Under the pieces are notes generated by a model, which was not told the DNA's origin, did not search any database, and worked only from the letters and a program-made list of their open reading frames with translations. From the NCBI GenBank assembly GCA_963740945.1, contig CAVUGE010000034.1:1-64000 (forward strand): 64,000 bases of DNA, given 5' to 3'. The stretch comes from CAVQBP01 sp963740945. Its GTDB lineage: Bacteria > Bacteroidota > Ignavibacteria > Ignavibacteriales > Ignavibacteriaceae. Numbering within the stretch: position 1 is the first letter of the stretch; every line of letters starts with the position of its first letter. The position numbers and the translations under genes are program-made. Of the stretch, positions 55,029-63,762 are shown one piece after another.

Positions 55029-56444
55029 TTATAATATGAACCCGGAAATAGTAAATAAGATAATTGCGATAGAGGCTGCGGTTAATGCGTAGGGTAATTG
55101 GGTACGGACGTGGTCAATGTGGTCGCTTGCAGATGCCATTGAAGAGATTATGGTTGTATCGGAGATGGGGGAACAATGATCTCCGAAAACGCTTCCGCTA
55201 AGGACTGAAGCAACAGCCAGAGATAGGTTTATATCCATTACCTGTGCCATGGGTACTGCAATTGGTATCATAATAGCAAAAGTCCCCCAACTTGTACCTG
55301 TTGAAAATGAAATAAACATTGAGGTTACGAAAATTACGGGAGCAACAAAGTTTGGATTTAGGAATTTGTCAGCTACAGATGCAACATAAGTCCCAGTGCC
55401 TAAAACTCTGCATGTGTCGCCTATTGAAAAAGCAAAAACCATTAAAATAGCAAGGGGAATTAATCCGCCAATTCCTTTTAATGTATAATCCATTATTTCA
55501 TGTAGAGTTAAAATTCTTTGTGCAATTGATAGGATTCCGGAAACGGTTATTGCTGTTATAACCGACCATAATACAGAAGTAGAGCCCGAACCTGCTGTTA
55601 AATCTCCTTTTCCTGTAATAAGAAGACTTAAAGGCATCATTAAAATCATCGTTAAAATAGGAACAACCATATTTACTGCACGGTGAGGAATTTTTGCTTT
55701 AGGTTTTAGTGATGAAACATCTGCAGAGACTACCGGTACAGCACCGTCGGCAATTGTTTTCCCTGTTTCCAGAGATCTTATTTCTGCTTTTTTCATTGGA
55801 CCAAAGTCTTTAAATGTAAAAGCCATGAAACCTGCAAGGAGTACGGTAACAATCGGATAAAAATTTAACGGGATGGTAGAAAAAAAAGTTGGTATCGGAT
55901 TCGTGATATTTTCTTTTGTTAATAAACCCACTACATATGCACCCCAAGCATTCAATGGAATCAGAATGCAAATAGGTGAGGAAGTAGTATCGCATATATA
56001 AGCAAGCTTTTCTCTTGATATTTTAAATTTTTCAAAGATAGGGTGAAAGATTGTGCCGGTTACCAAACATGAAATACTTGATTCAATAAAAACCAGGCAG
56101 CCTACAAAGAAGGAGAGTATAGAAGCCCGTTTCCGCGAGTTGACAAGCTTTTTCTTTTGAATAAAGTCAATAAATCCCTGAACGCCTCCTGAAACCTGAG
56201 TAAGTGAAATTAAAGCCCCTACAAGCGCAGAAAATATAATTACCCTTGTATTCCCTTCATCTTTAAAAACATTTATGCAAGCCTGAACGGCACCTGCCAT
56301 TCCATGAAAAGGATTCCATCCGTCAATTATTAACCAGCCGGAAAATATACCCAGAAATAATGAAAGATAAACCTGTCTTGTTTTTATTGCTAGGGCAATT
56401 GCAAGCAGCGGAGGGATGATTGAAAGCCAGCCGTAATTTATCAA
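55029..56444 (-). CDS. nhaC: NhaC-family Na+/H+ antiporter
   Basis: A 471-residue inner-membrane protein with about twelve hydrophobic segments. GDTCRVLGTGTYVA, SFSTGTSWGTFAIMIPIAVP and GSVFGDHCSPISDTTIISSM are conserved in the NhaC family. The likely role is sodium export in exchange for protons; some relatives carry amino or organic acids. The start is a TTG preceded by an AAGAGAA stretch. The gene stands alone between a kinase gene and the DUF3037 gene. Confidence 0.87.
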   Translation of the reverse strand: MINYGWLSIIPPLLAIALAIKTRQVYLSLFLGIFSGWLIIDGWNPFHGMAGAVQACINVFKDEGNTRVIIFSALVGALISLTQVSGGVQGFIDFIQKKKLVNSRKRASILSFFVGCLVFIESSISCLVTGTIFHPIFEKFKISREKLAYICDTTSSPICILIPLNAWGAYVVGLLTKENITNPIPTFFSTIPLNFYPIVTVLLAGFMAFTFKDFGPMKKAEIRSLETGKTIADGAVPVVSADVSSLKPKAKIPHRAVNMVVPILTMILMMPLSLLITGKGDLTAGSGSTSVLWSVITAITVSGILSIAQRILTLHEIMDYTLKGIGGLIPLAILMVFAFSIGDTCRVLGTGTYVASVADKFLNPNFVAPVIFVTSMFISFSTGTSWGTFAIMIPIAVPMAQVMDINLSLAVASVLSGSVFGDHCSPISDTTIISSMASASDHIDHVRTQLPYALTAASIAIILFTISGFIL

Positions 56445-56515
56445 TAGAATAATTCTCTTGAAATTTATGAGAAAGATAAAATTTAATAAAATTAAATGAA
56501 AGGAAATGAGAAAAA

Positions 56516-56926
56516 TTAGTTAAAACTTTTACCTTCCGTTTTTGTTCTGACCATTGTTTCAAACAGATGATTAAGAGCCACATCAGGATCTTTACAATAA
56601 CCTGAGTGTACCGGAGATGTCTGGATAATTGTACTTCGCGGTGAGGTAAGCCAGTGAAAGCGTTTCCTTAATGATAATTTTCCGATTGGACCGGCATCCA
56701 ATCCTCCGGCACAAATAACCGGAATAGTATTTAGGTGAGTTTTAGCAATTTCAATATCAAATCCGGGAGCCAGTATTTCTATCCTTTGTTCATCAAGCTT
56801 AATAAGTGCATTCAAATAATTTTTTTCCTCGCAGGATACTATCACTCCTACATTTATAAATTCTTCTCTTTCGACATTGGGGACAAGACGTATTAGAGCA
56901 TAATCATAGAAATAATTATTGTTCAT
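56516..56926 (-). CDS. DUF3037 family protein
   Basis: A 136-residue cytoplasmic protein with YDYALIRLVPNVEREEFINVGVIV, GGLDAGPIGKLSLRKRFHWLTSPRSTIIQTSPVHSG-type phrases and a closing LNHLFETMV, the pattern of DUF3037. The ATG at 56926 overlaps the end of the HipA-like kinase gene by 11 bases, so the two are translationally coupled. The pairing of DUF3037 with a HipA-like kinase recurs in many bacteria; the function is not known to me. It contains no catalytic motif I recognise. Confidence 0.82.
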   Translation of the reverse strand: MNNNYFYDYALIRLVPNVEREEFINVGVIVSCEEKNYLNALIKLDEQRIEILAPGFDIEIAKTHLNTIPVICAGGLDAGPIGKLSLRKRFHWLTSPRSTIIQTSPVHSGYCKDPDVALNHLFETMVRTKTEGKSFN

Positions 56927-57680
56927 CGGCTTGTTCCTCAATAAATAAACGAGGCGGTTCCAAACGCTTCAGCAGGTATTTGAAGTATGCATCTCTATTT
57001 TGACTTGCATTAGTGAATTTTGAATCCTCATTTAACCATGAATCAGGAATAGAAATAAGTATATTTTTAATAATATCCGGTGTTATTTTTGACGATAATT
57101 CTTCATTTATATCTTTCACATACTTTAGAGATTTAATAAGTACATGCTCTTTGAGTTTAGGAAAAGGGGCACGGCTTTTTTCCAGCCAATTATCCCAAGT
57201 GTAATGGAAATAGAGAGAAGCACCATGGTCAATAAGATATAATCTATGATGCCACATTAGCATATTTGTATTTCGTATAGTACGATCTACATTAGATACA
57301 TAAGCATCAAACCATAGAATAGAAGCCGCAAGATTATTATCAATCAGATCAACAACAGGATTGAACATAACTGATCCCGGAAGGTAATCAAGGGCGAGAT
57401 TAAGACCATCGCTGTTCTTTATCAAGTCCTGAATTTCCGGATCACCTTCGGTTCGGGCAAGCCCGGCATCAAGTTCAACAAAGACAATTTCAGGTACCGG
57501 CAATCCAATTGCACGGGCAATTTCACCTGCTATTAATTCTGCAATAAGTGCTTTTGCTCGCTGACCTGCGCCGCGAAATTTAAGAACATACAATCCATCA
57601 TCATCAGCTTCAATAATTGCAGGAAGGGAGCCGCCTTCACGTAAAGGAGTTACGTATCTTGTTGCGGTTATGGTTCTCAA
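56916..57680 (-). CDS. HipA-like kinase
   Basis: A 254-residue cytoplasmic protein. A kinase-like fold is indicated by YVLKFRGAGQ (K34, nucleotide binding), KALIAELIAGEIARAIGLP (E48), a catalytic loop D132-R-T-I-R-N137-T-N139 and the metal site D151 in LIDHG. It matches short HipA-family kinases rather than the ~440-residue HipA toxin, and no HipB-type DNA-binding partner is present. The start is TTG with an AAGG upstream. It is coupled to the DUF3037 gene, which could be its partner, inhibitor or target. Confidence 0.8.
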   Translation of the reverse strand: MRTITATRYVTPLREGGSLPAIIEADDDGLYVLKFRGAGQRAKALIAELIAGEIARAIGLPVPEIVFVELDAGLARTEGDPEIQDLIKNSDGLNLALDYLPGSVMFNPVVDLIDNNLAASILWFDAYVSNVDRTIRNTNMLMWHHRLYLIDHGASLYFHYTWDNWLEKSRAPFPKLKEHVLIKSLKYVKDINEELSSKITPDIIKNILISIPDSWLNEDSKFTNASQNRDAYFKYLLKRLEPPRLFIEEQADEQ

Positions 57681-57853
57681 TACCTTAAATTTGAAATTGT
57701 TATTGTATCAATGATGCTAAAAATTATTTAACAAAAATAGTCATCAATTAATTCCCTGCAAAATGAATTGCGGCTTTGCCATTGAATTTAGAGGGTTAAC
57801 CTCACCCCCCGGCCCCCTCTCCTTCCCGCTAGAATCGAAAACTTTGGAATTGT

Positions 57854-58037
57854 ACCGTATGTCATTTAATTAAATAAACCCTATCCAACCTTTCCCTTGC
57901 AAGGGAAAGGCTTATTTACAATGGTAACTATGCATTTTGTCATGCTGTCTGGTTCGAGCCTCATTTTATTAATGTCTCTTTTGCGAAAGGGAGTTTCGCG
58001 TTACATGAAGAGAGTACTTAGTCCATGTGTGGGTAAG
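57854..58037. repeat. ~185-bp direct repeat, copy 1
   Basis: Begins ACCGTATGTCATTTAATTAA and ends CCATGTGTGGGTAA. It contains a hairpin CCTTTCCCTT / AAGGGAAAGG (57889-57910) and GCGAAA..TTTCGC arms. It is about 90 percent identical by eye to copy 2, with scattered substitutions and small indels. Confidence 0.85.
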
Positions 58038-58102
58038 GCAAAGGCAAAAACCTTAATTTATATATTTATATAGATTATCGCTTAAAAAAACTTAGGATTT
58101 AT

Positions 58103-58287
58103 ACCGTATGTCATTTAATTAAATAAACCCTATCCAACCTTTCCCTTGCAAGGGAAAGGCTTATTTATAATGATAACTATGCATATGTCATGTTGTCAGG
58201 TTCGAGCCTCATTGTTTTTAATGCCTCTTTTGCGAAAGGAAGTTTCGCATTACATGAAGAGAGTACTTAGTTCCATGTGTGGGTAAA
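58103..58287. repeat. ~185-bp direct repeat, copy 2
   Basis: Same order as copy 1, offset by about 249 bases: ACCGTATGTCATTT..., hairpin CCTTTCCCTT / AAGGGAAAGG (58139-58160), GCGAAA..TTTCGC arms, CCATGTGTGGGTAA. The base changes spare both stems, so a structured RNA or a mobile unit are both possible. Confidence 0.85.
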
Positions 58288-58384
58288 GCTCAGCCTTAGT
58301 TAGGAGAGGGGAGGGGCCGGACTGGAAGTCCGATGCCATAGTGTAATTTGAGTTAAATAAAAGATTAAGATATTTTTACATCAA

Positions 58385-60373
58385 ATGAAAAAATCTTTAA
58401 TTAAAATTTTCATTATCTGTTTAAGCCTCACTCCATTTATTTTCTCACAGAATAAATTAAATGATTTTTTTGAATTTGAAAAACAGCATTTTATTAGAGG
58501 AATGCATTTAGCTGAAATAAATTATCCCGGAGATTCTCATATTGATGTAACTTATTATAAGCTTAATTTGATTATAACATATTCCCCGAATTATTTATCC
58601 GGTGAAACAACAGTGAGCGCTGTGAGTAAATCAAATGGTTTGAATTCCTTTTTCTTAGATTTAGCAGATACCTTAACGGTTGATTCAGTTCTATCGGATA
58701 GTAAAAGGCTTCTTTTTAATCATTCAAATTCTAAATTGAATATTTCGCTTGACAGGGTTTATAACTCAGGTGAAGAATTTTCAATAACGATATACTACCA
58801 GGGAGTACCAATACCGGGAGGGTTCGGAAGTTTTGAATTCGGAGAGCACAATAGTAAACCGGCAATCTGGTCTTTAAGCGAGCCGTATGGAGCGAGTGAC
58901 TGGTGGCCGTGCAAAGATACACCTGCAGATAAAGCGGATTCTTCGGATGTATGGATAACCTGTGATACTTCACTAACAGCAGTATCAAATGGTTCTCTCG
59001 TTTCCATAAGTAACAATAATAACGGAACTCATACATTTAAATGGAAAAACCACTACCCGATAGCTCAATATCTTATATCGGTGGCAATTTCGAATTATTA
59101 TAAGTATAATAAATATTTCCATTACTCACCGAACGATTCACTTTTGGTTGCGAACTATGTCTATCCTGAACATTTTCAGGATTCAAAAGCAGCGATCGAT
59201 CTATCGCCGGATATGCTGAAGATATTCTCGGAGAAATACGGATTATATCCGTTCATAAAAGAAAAATATGCACAGGTAGAATTCGGATGGTCCGGAGGAA
59301 TGGAGCATCAAACTGCTACCTCATTAATAGGACCATTCGGGGAGGAAATACTCGTCCATGAGATGGCTCATCAATGGTTTGGAGATAAAATTACATGTGC
59401 GGATTGGAATGATGTTTGGTTGAATGAGGGGTTTGCTACATATTCGGAAGCAGTCTATCATGAAGCTAAATACGGAGAAAAATCATACCGGGATTTTATT
59501 AATATTGCAATGAAGAATGCTTTATTTGCCAAAGGATCGGTTTATTTAACTGATATTAGTTCTGTTAATGCCATATTTTATTCCCCTTTAGTTTATTATA
59601 AAGGTGCAGTAGTTCTTCATATGTTAAGAGGGATAGTCGAAGACTCAACTTTTTTTAAGATTTTAAGAAGTTATCTAACGGACCCTAAGCTTGCATATGG
59701 CACAGCAACTACAGAAGATTTTGAAGCTGCTGCAGAAAAAGTGTATGGTTCAAGCCTAGAATACTTTTTTAATGAATGGATTTATAACAGCGGTTATCCA
59801 ACCTATAATATATACTGGAAGTCTGTAGGGTCAGCCGGAAATAAAAATAAAGTCTCAATAAATATTTCACAGCAGAATGCTTCATCTTCTTTGTTTTTTA
59901 CAATGCCTCTTAAGTTTAAATTATATACTTCTCTTGGTGATACCATTTTAACGGTATTTAATAATCAAAACAATCAATCATTTGATTTTATAATAAAGGG
60001 ATATGCGGACTCTTTGACTTTTGATCCGGATGATGAAGTATTTAAAGAATTCTCAATTGCAGATTCAACCGATCGATCAGGATTATTTAGTTTTGCTCTC
60101 GAGCAGAATTTTCCTAATCCATTCAACTCAAGCACCGATATTCAATATATCCTTCCTTTTGATCAGGAAGCTGCATTTCACGTGAAGCTGGAGGTTTATG
60201 ATATACTCGGAAGAAAAATTACAACATTAGTAGATATAACTCAATCACCGGGAATTTACGATGTAATCTTTCCGGATAATAAATTAAGAGGCAAACTAGC
60301 AAGCGGTATTTATTTATATTCGTTATCAGCCGGCGATTTCAAAGAGATGAGGAAAATGATTCTTCTAAAATGA
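58385..60373 (+). CDS. M1-family metallopeptidase, sorted
   Basis: A 662-residue exported aminopeptidase-like protein with a signal (~1-21). The N-terminal beta domain leads to the exopeptidase motif GGMEHQ (304-309; the classical form is GAMEN), the zinc motif H325-E-M-A-H329 with E348 (NEGFATYSE) and a downstream YYKGA with a transition-state-type Tyr. A sorting domain (NFPNPFNSSTDIQYI ... KMILLK) ends the protein, so it is likely delivered to the surface or outside by type IX secretion and trims peptides there. A possible TAATTTG box lies at 58344-58350. Stands alone. Confidence 0.87.
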   Translation: MKKSLIKIFIICLSLTPFIFSQNKLNDFFEFEKQHFIRGMHLAEINYPGDSHIDVTYYKLNLIITYSPNYLSGETTVSAVSKSNGLNSFFLDLADTLTVDSVLSDSKRLLFNHSNSKLNISLDRVYNSGEEFSITIYYQGVPIPGGFGSFEFGEHNSKPAIWSLSEPYGASDWWPCKDTPADKADSSDVWITCDTSLTAVSNGSLVSISNNNNGTHTFKWKNHYPIAQYLISVAISNYYKYNKYFHYSPNDSLLVANYVYPEHFQDSKAAIDLSPDMLKIFSEKYGLYPFIKEKYAQVEFGWSGGMEHQTATSLIGPFGEEILVHEMAHQWFGDKITCADWNDVWLNEGFATYSEAVYHEAKYGEKSYRDFINIAMKNALFAKGSVYLTDISSVNAIFYSPLVYYKGAVVLHMLRGIVEDSTFFKILRSYLTDPKLAYGTATTEDFEAAAEKVYGSSLEYFFNEWIYNSGYPTYNIYWKSVGSAGNKNKVSINISQQNASSSLFFTMPLKFKLYTSLGDTILTVFNNQNNQSFDFIIKGYADSLTFDPDDEVFKEFSIADSTDRSGLFSFALEQNFPNPFNSSTDIQYILPFDQEAAFHVKLEVYDILGRKITTLVDITQSPGIYDVIFPDNKLRGKLASGIYLYSLSAGDFKEMRKMILLK

Positions 60374-60394
60374 TTTAAATACAGCATTTATTTT

Positions 60395-60416
60395 GAACAG
60401 ACAAGAATGTCTGTTC
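60395..60416. repeat. GAACAGACA palindrome
   Basis: Nine-base arms GAACAGACA / TGTCTGTTC around AGAA, 22 bases after the M1 peptidase stop. It may act as its terminator. The sequence also looks like a dispersed intergenic palindrome. Confidence 0.5.
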
Positions 60417-60607
60417 TACAATGCTATATTATCAGAAATTTAACTGCTTATCAAAAAACTGATAATGATTTTTTTATTATTCTACTTTATTTAATAAAAA
60501 TGGCCTTAAAACAGACTATTTTTTCTGGCATTTCATTTGGCACTATTTAATTGATGAACGTGAAGAGAATAGTTTTTTTATCTTCATAAAATAAAGGAGG
60601 AGTTTTT

Positions 60608-61999
60608 ATGAAGTCATGTCTTACTGTTTTTGCATTTCTATTTTTAATTATATCCGGCTGTAAAGAAACAATAATAGAGCCCCAGAGCGTACTCCCAAAA
60701 GAATTTACAAATGACCTGCTACATGCAGACCTTATAGGTAAGGTGATTCCAAAGGAGAGCAAGGCTATGGTTATAGTAAGTCAGGTTGGAACAGTGGATT
60801 CGATTGAAATAAGTCCGATAGACGGTTCATTTGCTTTCCAGGATTTACGTGCAGGAAATTATGATATAAAAATCCGTGCAGAAAATTTCCGGATATATAA
60901 GAATCAAAACTTTATGCTTCAGGGAGGGAGTGTTATATACCTTGGTGAGATCGAACTTTCAACTGTTCCGGATCTGATAGATTCATTTTATCCGGATAAT
61001 AAAGGAGAAGTGGTCTACGACTGGAGATACGGCAGAATTACGGTTTCAATTCTGTTTACAAAACCAATGGACAGAGAAAGCGTTGAGAAGGCATTTTCTG
61101 TTGATCCTCCTGTAGAAGGAATTTTCAATTGGGGGAATTATACGGAGTCTCCCATGTATTCTTTATTCTCGGATAGAGCGAGCGGTTATAATCTAGGTGC
61201 AACAATAACTACTTTTAGTAAAGTGACTTCAGTATCATATGCTTTTGCCAAAAAAGATTCCTATCCCGACAAAGAATATAAAGTTACAATCGGGACAACA
61301 GCAAAAGATACAGCGGGAAATTTTCTTCGTTTCCCGTTTGAATTCAGCTTTAAGACGGTACAGTCTTATTCAACATATAACGGTATCATGACAGATCCCG
61401 TACACGGAGATATTGATGTTTCTCCACTCGATTACAGCTACAGCGGTATTACAATAACATTTCCGAGAAGGATGGATAAGACATCTGTTGAAATGCTGAC
61501 TCAGGTTACCCCGCAAATGAACACAATATTCCTATGGCCTGAAGAGAATGTACTGCGCATCTATACCGGAGGGCCATTCTTATCTGATTCGACAATAACA
61601 GTTAAAATAGATAAAGCAGCAAAAGGTAAAGATGGAGTTGAGATTGGTCAGGATTTCAGTTTTTCATTTAGGACAGCAGCATTAGATGTAAGCAGCAGTT
61701 CACCATCAAACGGACAGCTCTTTATTACTCCAACAGCCCCAATACAAATTAATTTTAATAATTATGTTTCTCTGTCTTCCGCTAAGAGTTCTATTTCAAT
61801 TTCGCCTGCTGTAAGCGGAACATTCAGTTATTATAATAATTATCCCTATGAACAAATGAACGAGATCGTATTTACACCAAATACTGCTTTAGCATCCAAC
61901 ACTAAATATACAGTGACGATTTTGCCTACGGTGACAGATATGTACGGGAATCATATGAAATCATCCTATTCATTTTCATTTGTAACAAGACCGAATTAA
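60608..61999 (+). CDS. lipoprotein with carboxypeptidase-regulatory-like and Big_5 Ig-like domains
   Basis: A 463-residue lipoprotein (IISGC, Cys18). Residues ~42-118 resemble a carboxypeptidase-regulatory domain (VDSIEISPIDGSFAFQDLRAGNYDIKI). Three Big_5-type Ig-like domains follow (~125-255, ~265-355, ~358-460), each with a phrase of the ITVSILFTKPMDRESVEKAF kind. The same domain type occurs in the secreted amidase at 11302. Probably a surface scaffold or binding protein; no enzyme motif. A strong AAAGGAGGAG ribosome-binding site precedes the ATG, and a terminator follows. Confidence 0.78.
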   Translation: MKSCLTVFAFLFLIISGCKETIIEPQSVLPKEFTNDLLHADLIGKVIPKESKAMVIVSQVGTVDSIEISPIDGSFAFQDLRAGNYDIKIRAENFRIYKNQNFMLQGGSVIYLGEIELSTVPDLIDSFYPDNKGEVVYDWRYGRITVSILFTKPMDRESVEKAFSVDPPVEGIFNWGNYTESPMYSLFSDRASGYNLGATITTFSKVTSVSYAFAKKDSYPDKEYKVTIGTTAKDTAGNFLRFPFEFSFKTVQSYSTYNGIMTDPVHGDIDVSPLDYSYSGITITFPRRMDKTSVEMLTQVTPQMNTIFLWPEENVLRIYTGGPFLSDSTITVKIDKAAKGKDGVEIGQDFSFSFRTAALDVSSSSPSNGQLFITPTAPIQINFNNYVSLSSAKSSISISPAVSGTFSYYNNYPYEQMNEIVFTPNTALASNTKYTVTILPTVTDMYGNHMKSSYSFSFVTRPN

Positions 62000-62010
62000 A
62001 GGGGGAGTCA

Positions 62011-62041
62011 AACGGGGCATGGTAAACATGTCCCGTTTTTT
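62011..62041 (+). terminator. Rho-independent terminator
   Basis: AACGGG-type arm (AACGGGGCATG) pairs with CATGTCCCGTT with one mismatch, and is followed by TTTTTTT. It lies 12 bases after the Ig-like lipoprotein stop and before the convergent head-GIN gene. Confidence 0.82.
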
Positions 62042-62059
62042 GTGAGTTCATTTTGCGGT

Positions 62060-62743
62060 TTATTTTCTAATTATACTTCCAGAACCGGCTATTGAGGAAC
62101 TTACATTTCCCGGATCTCCATAAAATATAATTGTTCCGGAACCGTTAACAGCAGCATTCAGTTCATCTGTAACATTTAATGTACAGATACCTGATCCGTT
62201 TACGACTGCATCACACTTTGTTGTTACAAGTCTTTCAGCATTTAAGATGCCTGACCCATTTATTAATCCGTATAAATAATTACTTTGTCCCTTGACATTT
62301 ATATTACCGGAACCGTCAATTACAGTAGTTAATCTCCCGGTAGAAATTGAATTTTGAGTGATAATATTTCCGGAACCTTCGGTAGAAAGACTTGTAATTG
62401 TTTTTAGAGAAACATAAACATTCAAAGTAATATTGGAATAGCTGCCGTTTTTTAATCCTATCAGTAGAGTTCCATTCTGTTCTTCTGTTATTACATAATC
62501 GATGATATTATCATCAGCTTCGACTCTAATTTTTTGAACATCATCCTGAGTTAAGTAAATATTCCCAAAACTTGAGACTTTTACGCCAGAACATTCATTA
62601 AGCTCTCTTGTTTCAGAAACCAGATTACCGGAACCATGGATAGAATTTATTGGGTCATTTATATTTATAGTTTTTACACAGCCATAAAAGATAAATAGCG
62701 GCAGTATAAATAAAAATATTTTCTTAACAACACTATTCTTCAT
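62060..62743 (-). CDS. head-GIN domain (DUF2807) lipoprotein
   Basis: A 227-residue lipoprotein with lipobox FIFYGC (Cys22). The start at 62743 follows an AGAGGGA site; a longer in-frame extension upstream lacks a signal. From residue ~37 the protein is a right-handed beta-helix-like GIN domain, with the recurring phrase (N/D)GSGxI seen at least six times (IHGSGNL, TEGSGNI, IDGSGNI, INGSGIL, VNGSGIC, VNGSGTI, IAGSGSI). These auto-transporter-adhesin-like head domains are common in Bacteroidota; function is unknown, likely surface binding. Confidence 0.85.
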   Translation of the reverse strand: MKNSVVKKIFLFILPLFIFYGCVKTININDPINSIHGSGNLVSETRELNECSGVKVSSFGNIYLTQDDVQKIRVEADDNIIDYVITEEQNGTLLIGLKNGSYSNITLNVYVSLKTITSLSTEGSGNIITQNSISTGRLTTVIDGSGNINVKGQSNYLYGLINGSGILNAERLVTTKCDAVVNGSGICTLNVTDELNAAVNGSGTIIFYGDPGNVSSSIAGSGSIIRK

Positions 62744-63027
62744 ATATGTTCCCTCTATAGGATATTTTATTTTTAATAGATTTGAGGAATTTGTATAATT
62801 ATGTAAAAATTCAGAGGGAATTATGAGAGTAGAGTATATTAATTCCCTTTTATTTTTTAACACCCCTTTTTACCCGGAACTGAAATAATTTTATGGTTAA
62901 AAATAATTATAAAATTTGAATAAGGTAATGGAAATTTTTTATAGGTTAAGAATTAAGTACAGAAGGGAAAAAATAGGGTTGATTGGCGAGTTTCTAGTTT
63001 ATTTAAGTCTTTGTGGTAAAGTAAAAT

Positions 63028-63710
63028 AGCACTCCTCCGGAGTGCGGGTATCCGGGGTTTAGTTTGTTTTCTAATAATATATCGCTCCTCTGGAGCTAAG
63101 ACAAAAATAAAGATTAGGATTGCGGTTTTTTTGGATTGTAGGTTTCTAATAATATATCGCTCCTCCGGAGCTAAGACAAAATAAAGATTAGGAGTGCGGG
63201 TTTTTTTTGGATTATCAGTTTCTAATAATATGTCGCTCCTCTGGAGCTAAGACAAAAATAAAGATTATGAGTACGGATATTTCTAGATTATCAGTTTCTA
63301 ATAATATATCGCTCCTCTGGAGCTAAGACAAAAATAAAGATTAGGATTGCGGTTTTTTTGGATTATAGGTTTCTAATAATATATCGCTCCTCCGGAGCTA
63401 AGAAAAAATAAAGATTAGGGGTGCGAATTTTTTGGATTATCAGTTTCTAATAATATATCGCTTCTCTGGAGCTAAGAAAAAATAAAGATTAGGAGTGCGG
63501 TTTTTTTTTGGATTATCAGTTTCTAATAATATATCGCTCCTCTGGAGCTAAGACAAAAATAAAGATTATGGGTGCGAATTTTTTAGATTATTAGTTTCTA
63601 ATAATATATCGCTCCTCCGGAGCTAAGACAAAATAATGATTAGGAGTGCGGATATTTTGGTTATTAGTTTCTATAAATTTATCGCTCCTATCTCCGGAGC
63701 GAAGACGAGA
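63028..63710. repeat. ~75-bp tandem array of GCTCC/GGAGC hairpins
   Basis: After a lone GCACTCC-TCC-GGAGTGC-type hairpin (63028-63044), nine units begin with TTTCTAATAATATATCG at 63068, 63143, 63219, 63295, 63370, 63444, 63520, 63595 and 63668 (the last is degenerate). Each holds a hairpin GCTCC-T(C/T)(C/T)-GGAGC and AAGAC.AAAATAAAGATTA. Period varies 73-76 bases. The stem is constant while the loop toggles between TCC and TCT. The region from the head-GIN gene to here (62744-63027) is plain AT-rich DNA. Confidence 0.92.
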
Positions 63711-63762
63711 TAAAGATTACAAAAAGGAAGTATAGTTAAAAAGATCGAAATTTTGATAGAAG

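Larger units (their letters stand above)
57800..58320. repeat. split C-rich palindrome enclosing a duplicated unit
   Basis: The left half CCTCACCCCCCGGCCCCCTC (57800-57819, continuing CTCC) and right half TAGGAGAGGGGAGGGGCCGG (58301-58320) are complementary arms of one known-style palindrome, now about 475 bases apart. Between them lie two copies of a ~185-bp unit. The 704-base region from the kinase gene to the M1 peptidase gene contains no convincing gene. Confidence 0.55.

Noticed and set aside
57972..58072. A short frame starting MSLLRKGVSRYMK in the duplicated unit
   Set aside because: The second copy carries indels and changes that do not keep the frame, so coding is unlikely.
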